From: Bacillus cytotoxicus
Lineage (GTDB): Bacteria; Bacillota; Bacilli; Bacillales; Bacillaceae_G
Direction of reading: 5' to 3'
Length of the DNA: 64,000 nucleotides
NCBI RefSeq assembly: GCF_023715645.1
Contig: NZ_JAMBOP010000004.1
Location: 180,495-244,494, forward strand
A program made the position numbers and the translations under genes. Below are positions 45,883 to 53,415 of this stretch, in pieces. The notes below the pieces were generated by a model. The model worked only from the letters and a program-made list of their open reading frames with translations, was not told the DNA's origin and ran no database searches. The stretch's first letter is position 1; every line of letters begins with the position of its first letter.

Positions 45883-46161
45883 TCACTTTTCTTCCTTTTC
45901 TTTGCGGACCTTTTCGACGTCTTCGAGCGTTATACCATGGTACTGCGCTAGTGCGTTCACAAGCTCAAGTAAATCAGCTAGTTCTTCTAACTTATGTTCC
46001 GGGGTTTCCGCTTCTACGTACTCTGCTAATTCTTCTTGTATTTTTTTTCGTATTTCTTCTATATATTCTTGTTCATCTAAAATTCTTGCCCTGCATGCCT
46101 TTCCTGTCTTTTCAATAATTTCTGGAATACGATCACGTACTAATTTGTTATAAATCGGCAT
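45883..46161 (-). CDS. MazG-like nucleotide pyrophosphohydrolase, C-terminally shortened
   Basis: A 92-residue MazG/phosphoribosyl-ATP-pyrophosphatase-like protein (MPIYNKLVRDRIPEIIEKTGK; metal-binding EELAEYVEAETPEHKLEELADLLELV). Relatives carry about 10-12 more residues after a KxEKRGxF block. Here a TGA replaces the Arg codon after RKEKEEK, and the same frame continues in-phase as GAVYIKRDL before the next stop, so a nonsense change is likely. The ATG at 46161 has GGGAGGG upstream. Most of the active site is kept, so activity may remain. Confidence 0.78.
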   Translation of the reverse strand: MPIYNKLVRDRIPEIIEKTGKACRARILDEQEYIEEIRKKIQEELAEYVEAETPEHKLEELADLLELVNALAQYHGITLEDVEKVRKEKEEK

Positions 46162-46296
46162 CGGCACCCTCCCATATTTCGAATATTCTTTCACTATTAT
46201 AACACGCACAAAATCCACACTTTCCGTAAGTAAGACAATCTTTCCTTTTCGTGCTCCTACATATACTATTAAAAATCAAAAAGGAGAAGATTCACC

Positions 46297-46443
46297 ATGT
46301 ATTACGGAACAAAAGGCTGGTACGTGTACGAATTAAAGAAACTCGGAATCAATTATTATGAAGGACGAAAGTTGGAGAGTTACCGTGCGCATGTTTTACG
46401 GAGTTTACTTTTAGAAAAGCAGCAAGAGAAAGAAGGAAAATAG
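46297..46443 (+). CDS. DUF2639-like small protein, copy 2
   Basis: A 48-residue protein (MYYGTKGWYVYELKKLGIN, then YYEGRKLESYRAHVLRSLLL). The paralogue at 42079 differs at about a third of positions. AAAGGAGAAG lies 9 bases before the ATG. Function unknown. Confidence 0.78.
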   Translation: MYYGTKGWYVYELKKLGINYYEGRKLESYRAHVLRSLLLEKQQEKEGK

Positions 46444-46512
46444 GGACTGCTTTATACCTCTACTTCCTTTGAGAAAGGATCACAACTTAATATCTTCATA
46501 TTTCTTATACAG

Positions 46513-46547
46513 CAAAAGTGCTTTCCCATTTCGGCAAAGCACTTTTG
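46513..46547. terminator. Terminator near the terD-like gene
   Basis: Perfect 12-base stem CAAAAGTGCTTT / AAAGCACTTTTG between convergent genes. Confidence 0.8.
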
Positions 46548-46561
46548 GCTTATGTAAACTT

Positions 46562-47185
46562 TTATTTAGAGCCAGCTACCCAGTTCATCCCCCAACCGTA
46601 TGCACGATCCATTTCTTGATGACCATTGAAATATTCAACCAATCGTTGGACCTTAAAAGTCTCATTGTTTACATTTTCAATCATTGCAATTGCACACATG
46701 ATTTTCCCGTTTCGGTGCTCGTTTAGTTTCACTTCAACATCTGGACCAGCAGAATACTTCAGCGTTACAACTCCATCGGCTTGCGCCCAGTTTGCTACCC
46801 CTTCATAAATAAAAGAATAAACAAGGACGCGCTTAATATCAGAAATTTCATTTCCGTTAATCCTCAAATTTTCTCCGCTTGCAACTGCACCAGTACGATC
46901 ATCTCCGTCTAGTTCCATGTAAGGTGCATATTTGAAGGAACCAAAAGCATTCCCTAACGCTTGTACGCAACCCTTTTCGCCCGTTTTCAGTTCATATAAA
47001 CACCCTAAATCAAGATCAACATGATTTGTCTTCCCTAACAGTGTAGAGAAAAAACCATTTGATTTTCCACCTTGTTGATTCCAGTTCAAGTTTACTAAAA
47101 CCTCACCGATAGATTGAGTATTACTCTTTTGTAGATTAATAGTTTCCCCTTTTTTCTTTAATTCAATCTTATTTAAGTTCACCAT
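46562..47185 (-). CDS. TerD-family (tellurium/stress resistance) protein
   Basis: A 207-residue TerD-domain protein. The VLVNLNWNQ, HVDLDLGCLYEL and DDRTG blocks with the later GENLRINGNEISDIKRVLVYSFIYEG are characteristic; the acidic residues bind calcium in family members. The start is the ATG at 47185 (GGCGGAG upstream). No other ter genes are near, so it is a solitary member, and resistance to tellurite should not be assumed. Confidence 0.86.
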   Translation of the reverse strand: MVNLNKIELKKKGETINLQKSNTQSIGEVLVNLNWNQQGGKSNGFFSTLLGKTNHVDLDLGCLYELKTGEKGCVQALGNAFGSFKYAPYMELDGDDRTGAVASGENLRINGNEISDIKRVLVYSFIYEGVANWAQADGVVTLKYSAGPDVEVKLNEHRNGKIMCAIAMIENVNNETFKVQRLVEYFNGHQEMDRAYGWGMNWVAGSK

Positions 47186-47310
47186 CTTAACTCCGCCTTC
47201 CATTTTCTTCTATAACTCCATTATATATTATTTTATATATTTAGATACTCACATTTAAAGTTTTGATAAATGTGTAAAAAATAGTCACATAGTAACCCCT
47301 TTTCTTCTAA

Positions 47311-47492
47311 ACTATATACATCCTTTTCAATATTTAGATATACAAGTCGCCGCTATGCAGACTTCACTTGCTTTCTCCCTTTGTTTTAAACCTTGCATGT
47401 GGCAAAAAAAGGCCCTGACCGATTCTATGCATGGCCAGTTGCTCTCGCCCACCTCTCAAAAGAAAGGGGCTTTAACAAGTTGTATTTAAATA
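47311..47492 (+). repeat. bcr1 repeat between terD-like and tetR genes
   Basis: Forward copy with core CATGTGGCAAAAAAAGG, CCCTGACCGA and GGCCAGTTGCTCTCG. Right end ACAAGTTGTATTTAAATA. Confidence 0.87.
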
Positions 47493-47495
47493 TTA

Positions 47496-48059
47496 CTATC
47501 CCTCTACCCCCATATTCAAAAACTGCACAAGCTGATCACTTAAATAACCGGTACTATAAGAAAAATCATTTTGATACCACTCAATAATGATGCCAATAAT
47601 CGCATTTGCTTGATAAGAACAGTAAAGTGAATGATTCACTCCCTCTTTAAAATAAGCCTCTTTATCCTGTAGTAATAACTGCTTTATTTCCTCAAATAAT
47701 AAATAATAGTACATTAAGGGAACTTTTTTAGAAAACACAATTCTGTAGAATGATTTATATTTTTCAATATGATGGAAAATACGAATAGTAGAAGGATCTA
47801 ATTTACTCGTTTTCAATACTGATACGTGGCGATATGGTTCTTGATAAGAACGCGCCAAATCTGCTGTAATTTCCTTAAAATATTCCTCAAATAATTCTTC
47901 TACTTGTTTATAATGCAAGTAAAATGTACCTCGATTTATATTTGCCTTTCTGCAAATTTCCGATATCGAGATAACTTCTAGACTTTTTTCGTTTAGTAAT
48001 TGTAACAATGCGTCATGTAACGCCTCTTTTGTCTTCACAATCCGCATATCTGTACCCAT
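47496..48059 (-). CDS. TetR-family transcriptional regulator
   Basis: A 187-residue regulator with the N-terminal helix-turn-helix (about 22-45, EVISISEICRKANINRGTFYLHYKQVEELFEEYF) and a C-terminal ligand domain of the TetR_C_33/DhaS type. The ATG at 48059 is chosen since AAGAGGTG lies 5 bases before it; the upstream GTG at 48068 sits on the ribosome site itself. It is divergent from an SDR gene whose promoter carries a matching palindrome, so it probably represses that gene and itself. The C-terminus ends 4 bases from a bcr1 element. Confidence 0.88.
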   Translation of the reverse strand: MGTDMRIVKTKEALHDALLQLLNEKSLEVISISEICRKANINRGTFYLHYKQVEELFEEYFKEITADLARSYQEPYRHVSVLKTSKLDPSTIRIFHHIEKYKSFYRIVFSKKVPLMYYYLLFEEIKQLLLQDKEAYFKEGVNHSLYCSYQANAIIGIIIEWYQNDFSYSTGYLSDQLVQFLNMGVEG

Positions 48060-48130
48060 CTTTTTCACCTCTTAGTAAACACATTTCTTACTATGTGTTA
48101 ATTATTGAACAGTTATCGTTTTTTTGTTCA

Positions 48131-48181
48131 TTGTAAGCGTTCTTTAATATGATTATAATTTTTATTGAACAACTGTTCAAT
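48131..48181 (+). promoter_or_regulatory. SDR promoter and TetR operator
   Basis: -35 TTGTAA (48131-48136), 17 bases, -10 TATAAT (48154-48159), then the palindrome ATTGAACAACTGTTCAAT (48164-48181) over the transcript start. A partial copy, TTGAACAGTT, lies at 48104-48113 nearer the tetR gene. This is the typical TetR-family roadblock arrangement. Confidence 0.75.
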
Positions 48182-48336
48182 AAAGTGAAACTTCCATCAG
48201 TGGGGAGCTTTATCCCCCACTGATGGAAAGCTCTCACCAATTGGGCTTTTACGGGCAGTTATCCCCCACCTTTCTTCTTCGCTTCTCTCTAATCTTGAGG
48301 TGGGGGGATTACTGCCCACGAATAGCGGGATAAAAA
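48181..48336 (+). repeat. Two-hairpin repeat, copy 4, in the SDR leader
   Basis: ATAAAGTGAAAC...GCGGGATAAAA. Hairpins CCATCAGTGGGG / CCCCACTGATGG and ACGGGCAGT / ATTACTGCCC. It fills the space between the SDR promoter and its ribosome site, so it must be transcribed as 5' leader. Confidence 0.8.
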
Positions 48337-48354
48337 CAAAGGGGGCCGTTTCAA

Positions 48355-49113
48355 ATGAGATTAGAAGGAAAAGTAGCAATTGTCACTGGTGCTGCATCAG
48401 GCATGGGGAAAGCAATTGCAGAAGGCTATGCAAAAGAAGGTGCTAAAGTCGTTGTATCAGACTTAAACTTAGAAGGGGCTCAACATGTAGTACAGGGGAT
48501 TAAGGCTACAGGTGCAGAAGCCATTGCGGTTCAAACGAACGTGACTTCTGATGAAGATCTACAACGTCTTTTCGATGAAACAACACAAACCTATGGAAAA
48601 TTAGATATTCTTGTTAATAATGCAGGCATCATGGACGGAATGGAACCTGTTGGTGAAGTTACAGATGATCGCTGGGAGAAGGTTTTCTCCGTTAATACAA
48701 TATCTGTCATGAAAACAATGCGCATGGCAGTAAATCTATTCTTAGAACAAGGACACGGTACAATCGTCAATAATATTTCGGCAGGCGGATTATACGGTGC
48801 ACGTGCTGGTGCTGCTTACACAGCATCTAAACATGCAGTCGTTGGTCTAACAAAAAACACTGCTTTTATGTATGCGAACAACAACATCCGTTGTAACGGT
48901 ATCGCTCCTGGAGGCGTCATGACAAACATCGCTTCTTCAATGACTCATGTGAGCGAATTTGGTGCAAGTCGCCAGGCATTAGGTATGGAAATTAACCCGC
49001 GCGTTGGACAACCAGAAGAAATTGCAAAACTAGCTATCTTCTTAGGATCAGACGAAGCTAGCTTCGTAAACGGACAAGTCGTTGCGGCAGACGGCGGTTG
49101 GACTTCCTATTAA
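48355..49113 (+). CDS. Short-chain dehydrogenase/reductase
   Basis: A 252-residue classical SDR. The cofactor site is TGAASGMGKA (residues 12-21), NNAG (about 89) and the catalytic YTASK (about 156-160) with Ser in NISAGG. An acidic residue after beta 2 (VVSDLNLEG) predicts NAD preference. It is driven by a TetR-controlled promoter and preceded by a repeat-derived leader. The substrate is unknown; similar TetR-SDR pairs often respond to toxic aldehydes or quinones, but that is inference. Confidence 0.9.
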   Translation: MRLEGKVAIVTGAASGMGKAIAEGYAKEGAKVVVSDLNLEGAQHVVQGIKATGAEAIAVQTNVTSDEDLQRLFDETTQTYGKLDILVNNAGIMDGMEPVGEVTDDRWEKVFSVNTISVMKTMRMAVNLFLEQGHGTIVNNISAGGLYGARAGAAYTASKHAVVGLTKNTAFMYANNNIRCNGIAPGGVMTNIASSMTHVSEFGASRQALGMEINPRVGQPEEIAKLAIFLGSDEASFVNGQVVAADGGWTSY

Positions 49114-49125
49114 GTTTAAAGAAAT

Positions 49126-49158
49126 GAGTCCGACGCCAAGGCATCGGACTTGTTTTTT
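49126..49158 (+). terminator. Terminator after the SDR gene
   Basis: Stem AGTCCGA / TCGGACT followed by TGTTTTTT. Confidence 0.85.
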
Positions 49159-49213
49159 CGTTACTAGGATTGATCTGTTATCCTACTTGATGGGATTCCG
49201 TGAATAACCCGTT

Positions 49214-50116
49214 TTACTTTTTTGAAGAATCATCTTCGTTTACCATATTCTGATAGGTAGCCCGTTCGTTTCCGATCTTGACATCGGTGATAAAAACCTT
49301 CCGTTCTTTTACCGGACCAGGTTTCACTTCGCCGTTCTTCGGCTTCCACTGTGGGTGGTAAAGCCCTGTCTTGAGGTAAGGCGTACGAGCACGCGAAGCA
49401 TAGGCATTAGGACCTTGCACTTCCCATACAAATTTTCCATCCTTCCATATTTGTAGCAATCCGTCGTCCCCTGATGACCACTTTGCATGAATTACCCAAG
49501 AAGACCAGACTCCTTTTTGCACCAGTTCGTCCAATGTCTTAGAATCGCGCTCTATATTCGCAGTAGAACCGAATGCACGTTGTATACTCCATCTGTCACC
49601 TTTCACTGCAATAGCCAGTTCCGGAAAATCCCGATCTACCCGTTCACTGCCAAGTACAGCATGCCATTGCATGACGATATCGTTGCCACTTTCTGTGTCG
49701 AACACCCAATCTTGCGGGATATAAATCCGCGCTGTATACCATCGTTCGTGGAACCCTTCTTCGTATGGCTGTGCAATTTCCGAACGGAACTGTCCCTCAG
49801 AATGTGGAACAACGAACTGCACTGCTTTGTGATCTCCCGTCATGCCGGGCGCATCTACTATTTGTACACGCTGCGTAATCGTGTCAGCATCTAGGTTAGC
49901 GCGACTTTCTGAGTCGTTGATCGCTATTTTCCATTTTTCTAGTCCAGATTGAAAGCTATCTTCTAACATGATAGAATCGTTTATTTCCTTAACCTTAGAC
50001 TTCTCTTCTTTTTTGGAGATATAAGGTTGAGTGACCGTCTCTTTTCTATCAATCAATACGATACCACCTACAAGTAAGCTGACAAATAGGACAGATATAG
50101 CAAAAATTTTTTTCAT
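49214..50116 (-). CDS. Secreted/anchored polysaccharide lyase-like protein (heparin lyase I fold)
   Basis: A 300-residue protein with an N-terminal membrane anchor or signal (about 5-23) followed by a jelly-roll domain. SFQSGLEKWKIA at the start, RSEIAQPY, RWYTARIYIPQDWVFD, DIVMQWHAVLG and YLKTGLYHPQWKP are typical of the heparin lyase I / PL13-PL20-like group, where the His, Gln and Tyr shown help cleave uronic-acid chains. There are no other polysaccharide genes nearby. The substrate is unknown; the identification rests on motif pattern only. Confidence 0.75.
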   Translation of the reverse strand: MKKIFAISVLFVSLLVGGIVLIDRKETVTQPYISKKEEKSKVKEINDSIMLEDSFQSGLEKWKIAINDSESRANLDADTITQRVQIVDAPGMTGDHKAVQFVVPHSEGQFRSEIAQPYEEGFHERWYTARIYIPQDWVFDTESGNDIVMQWHAVLGSERVDRDFPELAIAVKGDRWSIQRAFGSTANIERDSKTLDELVQKGVWSSWVIHAKWSSGDDGLLQIWKDGKFVWEVQGPNAYASRARTPYLKTGLYHPQWKPKNGEVKPGPVKERKVFITDVKIGNERATYQNMVNEDDSSKK

Positions 50117-50217
50117 CTTTCATCACACTCCATCTGGTTGGTGTTTCTTTTGAACTTGAGAGTAATGTATAGTGCCCCTATTATGTAATGTCACCATATC
50201 AACCGCCTCTAGTAATT

Positions 50218-51333
50218 TCACTTCCTCAACTCACTATATTGCTTATGAATTCTGTTTTCTGGTTTTTTGTCCACCGTATACAACACAATAAGGAATAACC
50301 ATTCCAAAGGCTTCATGATAAGATAGATAATGTCTGCAGACCATTTTGAGTTGATATGTCTGCTGATTGGGTAGCCATACTTGTCATAAAAGTTACGGAT
50401 GACTTTATGGAAGTTTGGAACATATTGTTCAAGAATGTTCTCAAATGCATTGGCAATTAATAGCTGGCGGTTCACGGGGATTCTTTCCCCACCTCTGATG
50501 CCTGCCCTGACTGGCTTGACCAATTTTTTATGTCCTTTAGCAGAGACAGTACACAAATAATGCCCATCACCTGGCACTATTTCTGGTTTTGGCGCAGGGA
50601 TATTCGAATAGTTGAAAGAGCTTGTTTCAAGGAACACACGAATAAGGCTATCTGGTCGCTGTCCAAACAGGACCAAAATCAGCTGGATGATAATCAGAAC
50701 TGGAAACAAGCTTATAGCCCATAGTTTTGGTATCTTTTGATAGTTATTACATACCCTGAAGAGAAATAGCATACATTTATTGTTGTACTCAATCTCTCTT
50801 TCATGCTGGCTATCAAGAAAACGGTTCAGAGAATCTTTCAAGCTTGCGATATATAAAAAAAACAATGATAGAAAGCTGGTTTGCAGAAGGAAAACCGAAA
50901 ATTCTTCACCATCATTTGAGAAGACTGTATGAGTAAGATAGGCAACCGCAAGTATGATATTCAGTATCATTAATGTACCGCATACCACATAAACAAGCGG
51001 AGGAAGATCCCCATAAGTAAGACTTACAATCCAAAAGCTGATCATACCCAATGTTAATAAGACCATTACCGAAACTACATATTCATTTGCAAGAGAAGCA
51101 TATCCATTATCCTTAATACCAGTCCTTTCAAAAATATGCAATCGCTCACCAGCACCCGCTGCCGCTTTATTTAGAAAAAAGCCAAGCATGAATAAACAAT
51201 AAATAATCATAGAGGCATAAACATCTATTGCTTTGATTTTGACTGATTTCTCATTTACATAATTCAAAAACATCCTAAAAAAGGCATACATAGGAATTGA
51301 AACAAATAAAAGCACCTTTATAAAAACGAGCAA
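50218..51333 (-). CDS. DUF6688-like integral membrane protein
   Basis: A 371-residue protein with about six to seven membrane helices in its N-terminal 230 residues and a soluble C-terminal block (GHYLCTVSAKGHKKLVKPVRAG, RQLLIANAFENILEQYVPNFHKVIRNFYDKYGYP) that I associate with DUF6688. The function is unknown. The start is a TTG at 51333, since GAGGAGGGAG ends 6 bases before it; the open frame to a GTG at 51363 would read through that ribosome site. Confidence 0.72.
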   Translation of the reverse strand: MLVFIKVLLFVSIPMYAFFRMFLNYVNEKSVKIKAIDVYASMIIYCLFMLGFFLNKAAAGAGERLHIFERTGIKDNGYASLANEYVVSVMVLLTLGMISFWIVSLTYGDLPPLVYVVCGTLMILNIILAVAYLTHTVFSNDGEEFSVFLLQTSFLSLFFLYIASLKDSLNRFLDSQHEREIEYNNKCMLFLFRVCNNYQKIPKLWAISLFPVLIIIQLILVLFGQRPDSLIRVFLETSSFNYSNIPAPKPEIVPGDGHYLCTVSAKGHKKLVKPVRAGIRGGERIPVNRQLLIANAFENILEQYVPNFHKVIRNFYDKYGYPISRHINSKWSADIIYLIMKPLEWLFLIVLYTVDKKPENRIHKQYSELRK

Positions 51334-51417
51334 CTCTCTCCCTCCTCTAATCCATTCAAACACTTTGTTAGTATTCTAACAGTTTACCTTTTGAAAAAAA
51401 CTATCACCCGATATAAA

Positions 51418-51588
51418 GAAAATCCATTCCCATCCTCTAACTCCTTGCTACGCGAAATACAACATAACCCGCACTCGCTCTCTCCATCTGTTCGAAACAT
51501 CGCACGTGGCAGAAATAGGCTCTGACCGCTTCTATGCATGGCCAGTTGCTCTCGCCAGCCCAAAAAGAAAAAAAGCTTTTAAATCTTT
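51418..51588 (+). repeat. bcr1 repeat next to the merR gene
   Basis: Forward copy with CGCACGTGGCAGAAATAGG, CTCTGACCGC and GGCCAGTTGCTCTCG; ends decayed. It begins right where the MerR gene stops (51589). Confidence 0.84.
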
Positions 51589-52395
51589 TCACCATGTATC
51601 TCCTATAAACATCTGCATCTGACAACTATAAGACTCCGTATTAAAAAAATCGTTAAACAACTCCACCTCAACAAGATTTTTCACTTTCAACTGATTTTCT
51701 TTTACATAGTTAATAATTTTATCTCGGCGTTCCTCTTCGTTCTCTTTACTATAAGATAACGTTACATACTTTCCCTTAGGTAGTATTTTTATATTTCGTT
51801 CAGCTTCTATATTCGAATTCTCTTGCAATCTACTAAAAACATACTTTGGTTCTACATTCCAATCTGCATGAACGTTATAAAAAATCCCTCTTTCCATTGA
51901 CATTTTTCCGTCCTGATCTTGAATGATTTTCTCTAAATCTGAATAGTAAAGTAACTCCTGTAAACTTCCTACTTCTTTACATGGTGCTACAATGACATAA
52001 CGTTCTTCAAAGAACTGAATGGATATCTCATCATTATGTAATATATCTTTAGAATTCTCTACCTTCCTATTTAAGCTATCAATCGTTTTGATGATTTCTT
52101 GCATTTTCTTTATGTGTTCTTCTGCTTCCTCTCTTTTTACTTGCAAAAATTGTAGTAATTTCTCCGTATCACAGTCCTTAAAAATCTCTTGAAGTTCTAC
52201 GATACTCGTTCCTAACTCTCGACAGCTTTTTATAATATCTATATGAATAAATTGATCTATGGAATAATATCTATAACCTGTCATTTCATCAATATATCTT
52301 GGAGTAAGAATCCCCATTTTGTGATAATATCGTAACGCCTTTATTGTAATGTCTTTCATTTTAGCAACTTCCCCAATAGAAAATAAGTTTTTCAT
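51589..52395 (-). CDS. MerR-family regulator, BmrR-like
   Basis: A 268-residue regulator. The winged helix-turn-helix (FSIGEVAKMKDITIKALRYYHKMGIL) at the N-terminus is followed by a coiled coil (about 75-118) and a GyrI-like ligand domain (from about 125, with LPKGKYVTLSYS), as in BmrR. Such proteins activate drug-efflux genes upon binding cationic drugs. ATG at 52395 has AGGA 10 bases upstream; ATG at 52401 is too close. The neighbouring genes are a GNAT and a membrane protein; the target is unknown. Confidence 0.87.
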   Translation of the reverse strand: MKNLFSIGEVAKMKDITIKALRYYHKMGILTPRYIDEMTGYRYYSIDQFIHIDIIKSCRELGTSIVELQEIFKDCDTEKLLQFLQVKREEAEEHIKKMQEIIKTIDSLNRKVENSKDILHNDEISIQFFEERYVIVAPCKEVGSLQELLYYSDLEKIIQDQDGKMSMERGIFYNVHADWNVEPKYVFSRLQENSNIEAERNIKILPKGKYVTLSYSKENEEERRDKIINYVKENQLKVKNLVEVELFNDFFNTESYSCQMQMFIGDTW

Positions 52396-52501
52396 CTTCA
52401 TCGCTTCCTTTATTTTTTATATTCCCATTGACTCTCCCCTTAGAGTAGACTTTATTATCATAATAAGATATTTACAAGAAAAAACGAAATAAAAAATTTA
52501 C

Positions 52502-52637
52502 TTATATAAATCCATTTTGACTTTTTGGCACATAGATTGCAGCTATGCAGAAAAAGGATCTGACCGCTTCTACGCATGGCCAGACGCTCTCGCCCACCTA
52601 AAAAGAAAAGGGTTTTTCATTTGGATTTATATATATA
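52502..52637 (+). repeat. bcr1 repeat, internally deleted between GCAGAA words
   Basis: Both terminal repeats are intact (TATAAATCCATTTTGAC and CATTTGGATTTATATA). The segment between CTATGCAG and GTGGCAG of full copies is missing, leaving CTATGCAGAAAAAGG. The right end abuts the ribosome site of the GNAT gene. Confidence 0.85.
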
Positions 52638-52652
52638 AGGGAGCTTATAAAC

Positions 52653-53282
52653 ATGAACCAAGTAATATATAGAAGCCTAGAAAAAGAAGATTATGAAGCT
52701 GTCAAAAATTTAATTGGTGAAGCATTTGGCTTCAATGAATTTATTCAGGATCGAAAATTTTTAGATTCAGTATTAAATATCTATCTACAAAGTTGTATTT
52801 TAGGAAGCTCATTTAGCAAAGTAGCAGAAAAAGACAATAAGATTATTGGTGTTATTTTGGGCGATTCCCAAAAAGATAAAAATCGTTTAAAGAAAGCTCA
52901 TAATACTTTAAGTCTTGCCTACAGCATGCTGAAAATATTCATGGCTAATAAGGAAAATAAAAAATTCATGAAAGAACTCGCAAAGGTTCAAGAAATATAT
53001 AAAGAACTTATCCGAGGAAAAGAAGATGATTTCCAAGGTTGTATTCAGTTATTTATTGTATCAGGCGAATCGAGAGGTCTTGGAGTTGGTAAAGCACTAA
53101 TGAATCATTTGTATGATTACATGAACTGTATGGATGTGAAATCTTTATATTTATATACAGATAACAGATGTAACTATGGATTTTATGACAGTCAAAACTT
53201 TGAGCGTATCAATGAAAAAGAAATTTCTCTTGATTCCACGAAAGCAAACCTTAATGTATTTTTATACTGTTATGATTTTTAA
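52653..53282 (+). CDS. GNAT-family N-acetyltransferase
   Basis: A 209-residue transferase. The acetyl-CoA loop is SGESRGLGVGKALMNHLYDYM (about 131-151), with LYTDNRCNYGFYDSQNFER at the end. AAGGGAG lies 11 bases before the ATG at 52653 and directly follows a bcr1 terminal repeat. It lies divergent from the merR gene, which may regulate it. The acceptor is unknown. Confidence 0.85.
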   Translation: MNQVIYRSLEKEDYEAVKNLIGEAFGFNEFIQDRKFLDSVLNIYLQSCILGSSFSKVAEKDNKIIGVILGDSQKDKNRLKKAHNTLSLAYSMLKIFMANKENKKFMKELAKVQEIYKELIRGKEDDFQGCIQLFIVSGESRGLGVGKALMNHLYDYMNCMDVKSLYLYTDNRCNYGFYDSQNFERINEKEISLDSTKANLNVFLYCYDF

Positions 53283-53360
53283 CGAATGGTAAAAACCGTA
53301 TCACTTATTTGTGGTACGGTTCACCGTAACAAATCTAAATGAGGTGCTTTAGACAAGAAA

Positions 53361-53398
53361 AAAAGTGAAGCCATATTGTGCTCCACTTCAATCTTTAT
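53361..53398 (-). terminator. Terminator of the antiporter gene
   Basis: Minus-strand stem AAGTGGAGC / GCTTCACTT (one G:T pair) followed by TTTTTTTC. Confidence 0.78.
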
Positions 53399-53415
53399 CT
53401 TTTTGAATTTTAAGG

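Noticed and set aside
53290-53323. Hairpin AACCGTA / TACGGTT as terminator of the GNAT gene
   Set aside because: It is short, with a long loop and no T-run; too weak to list.
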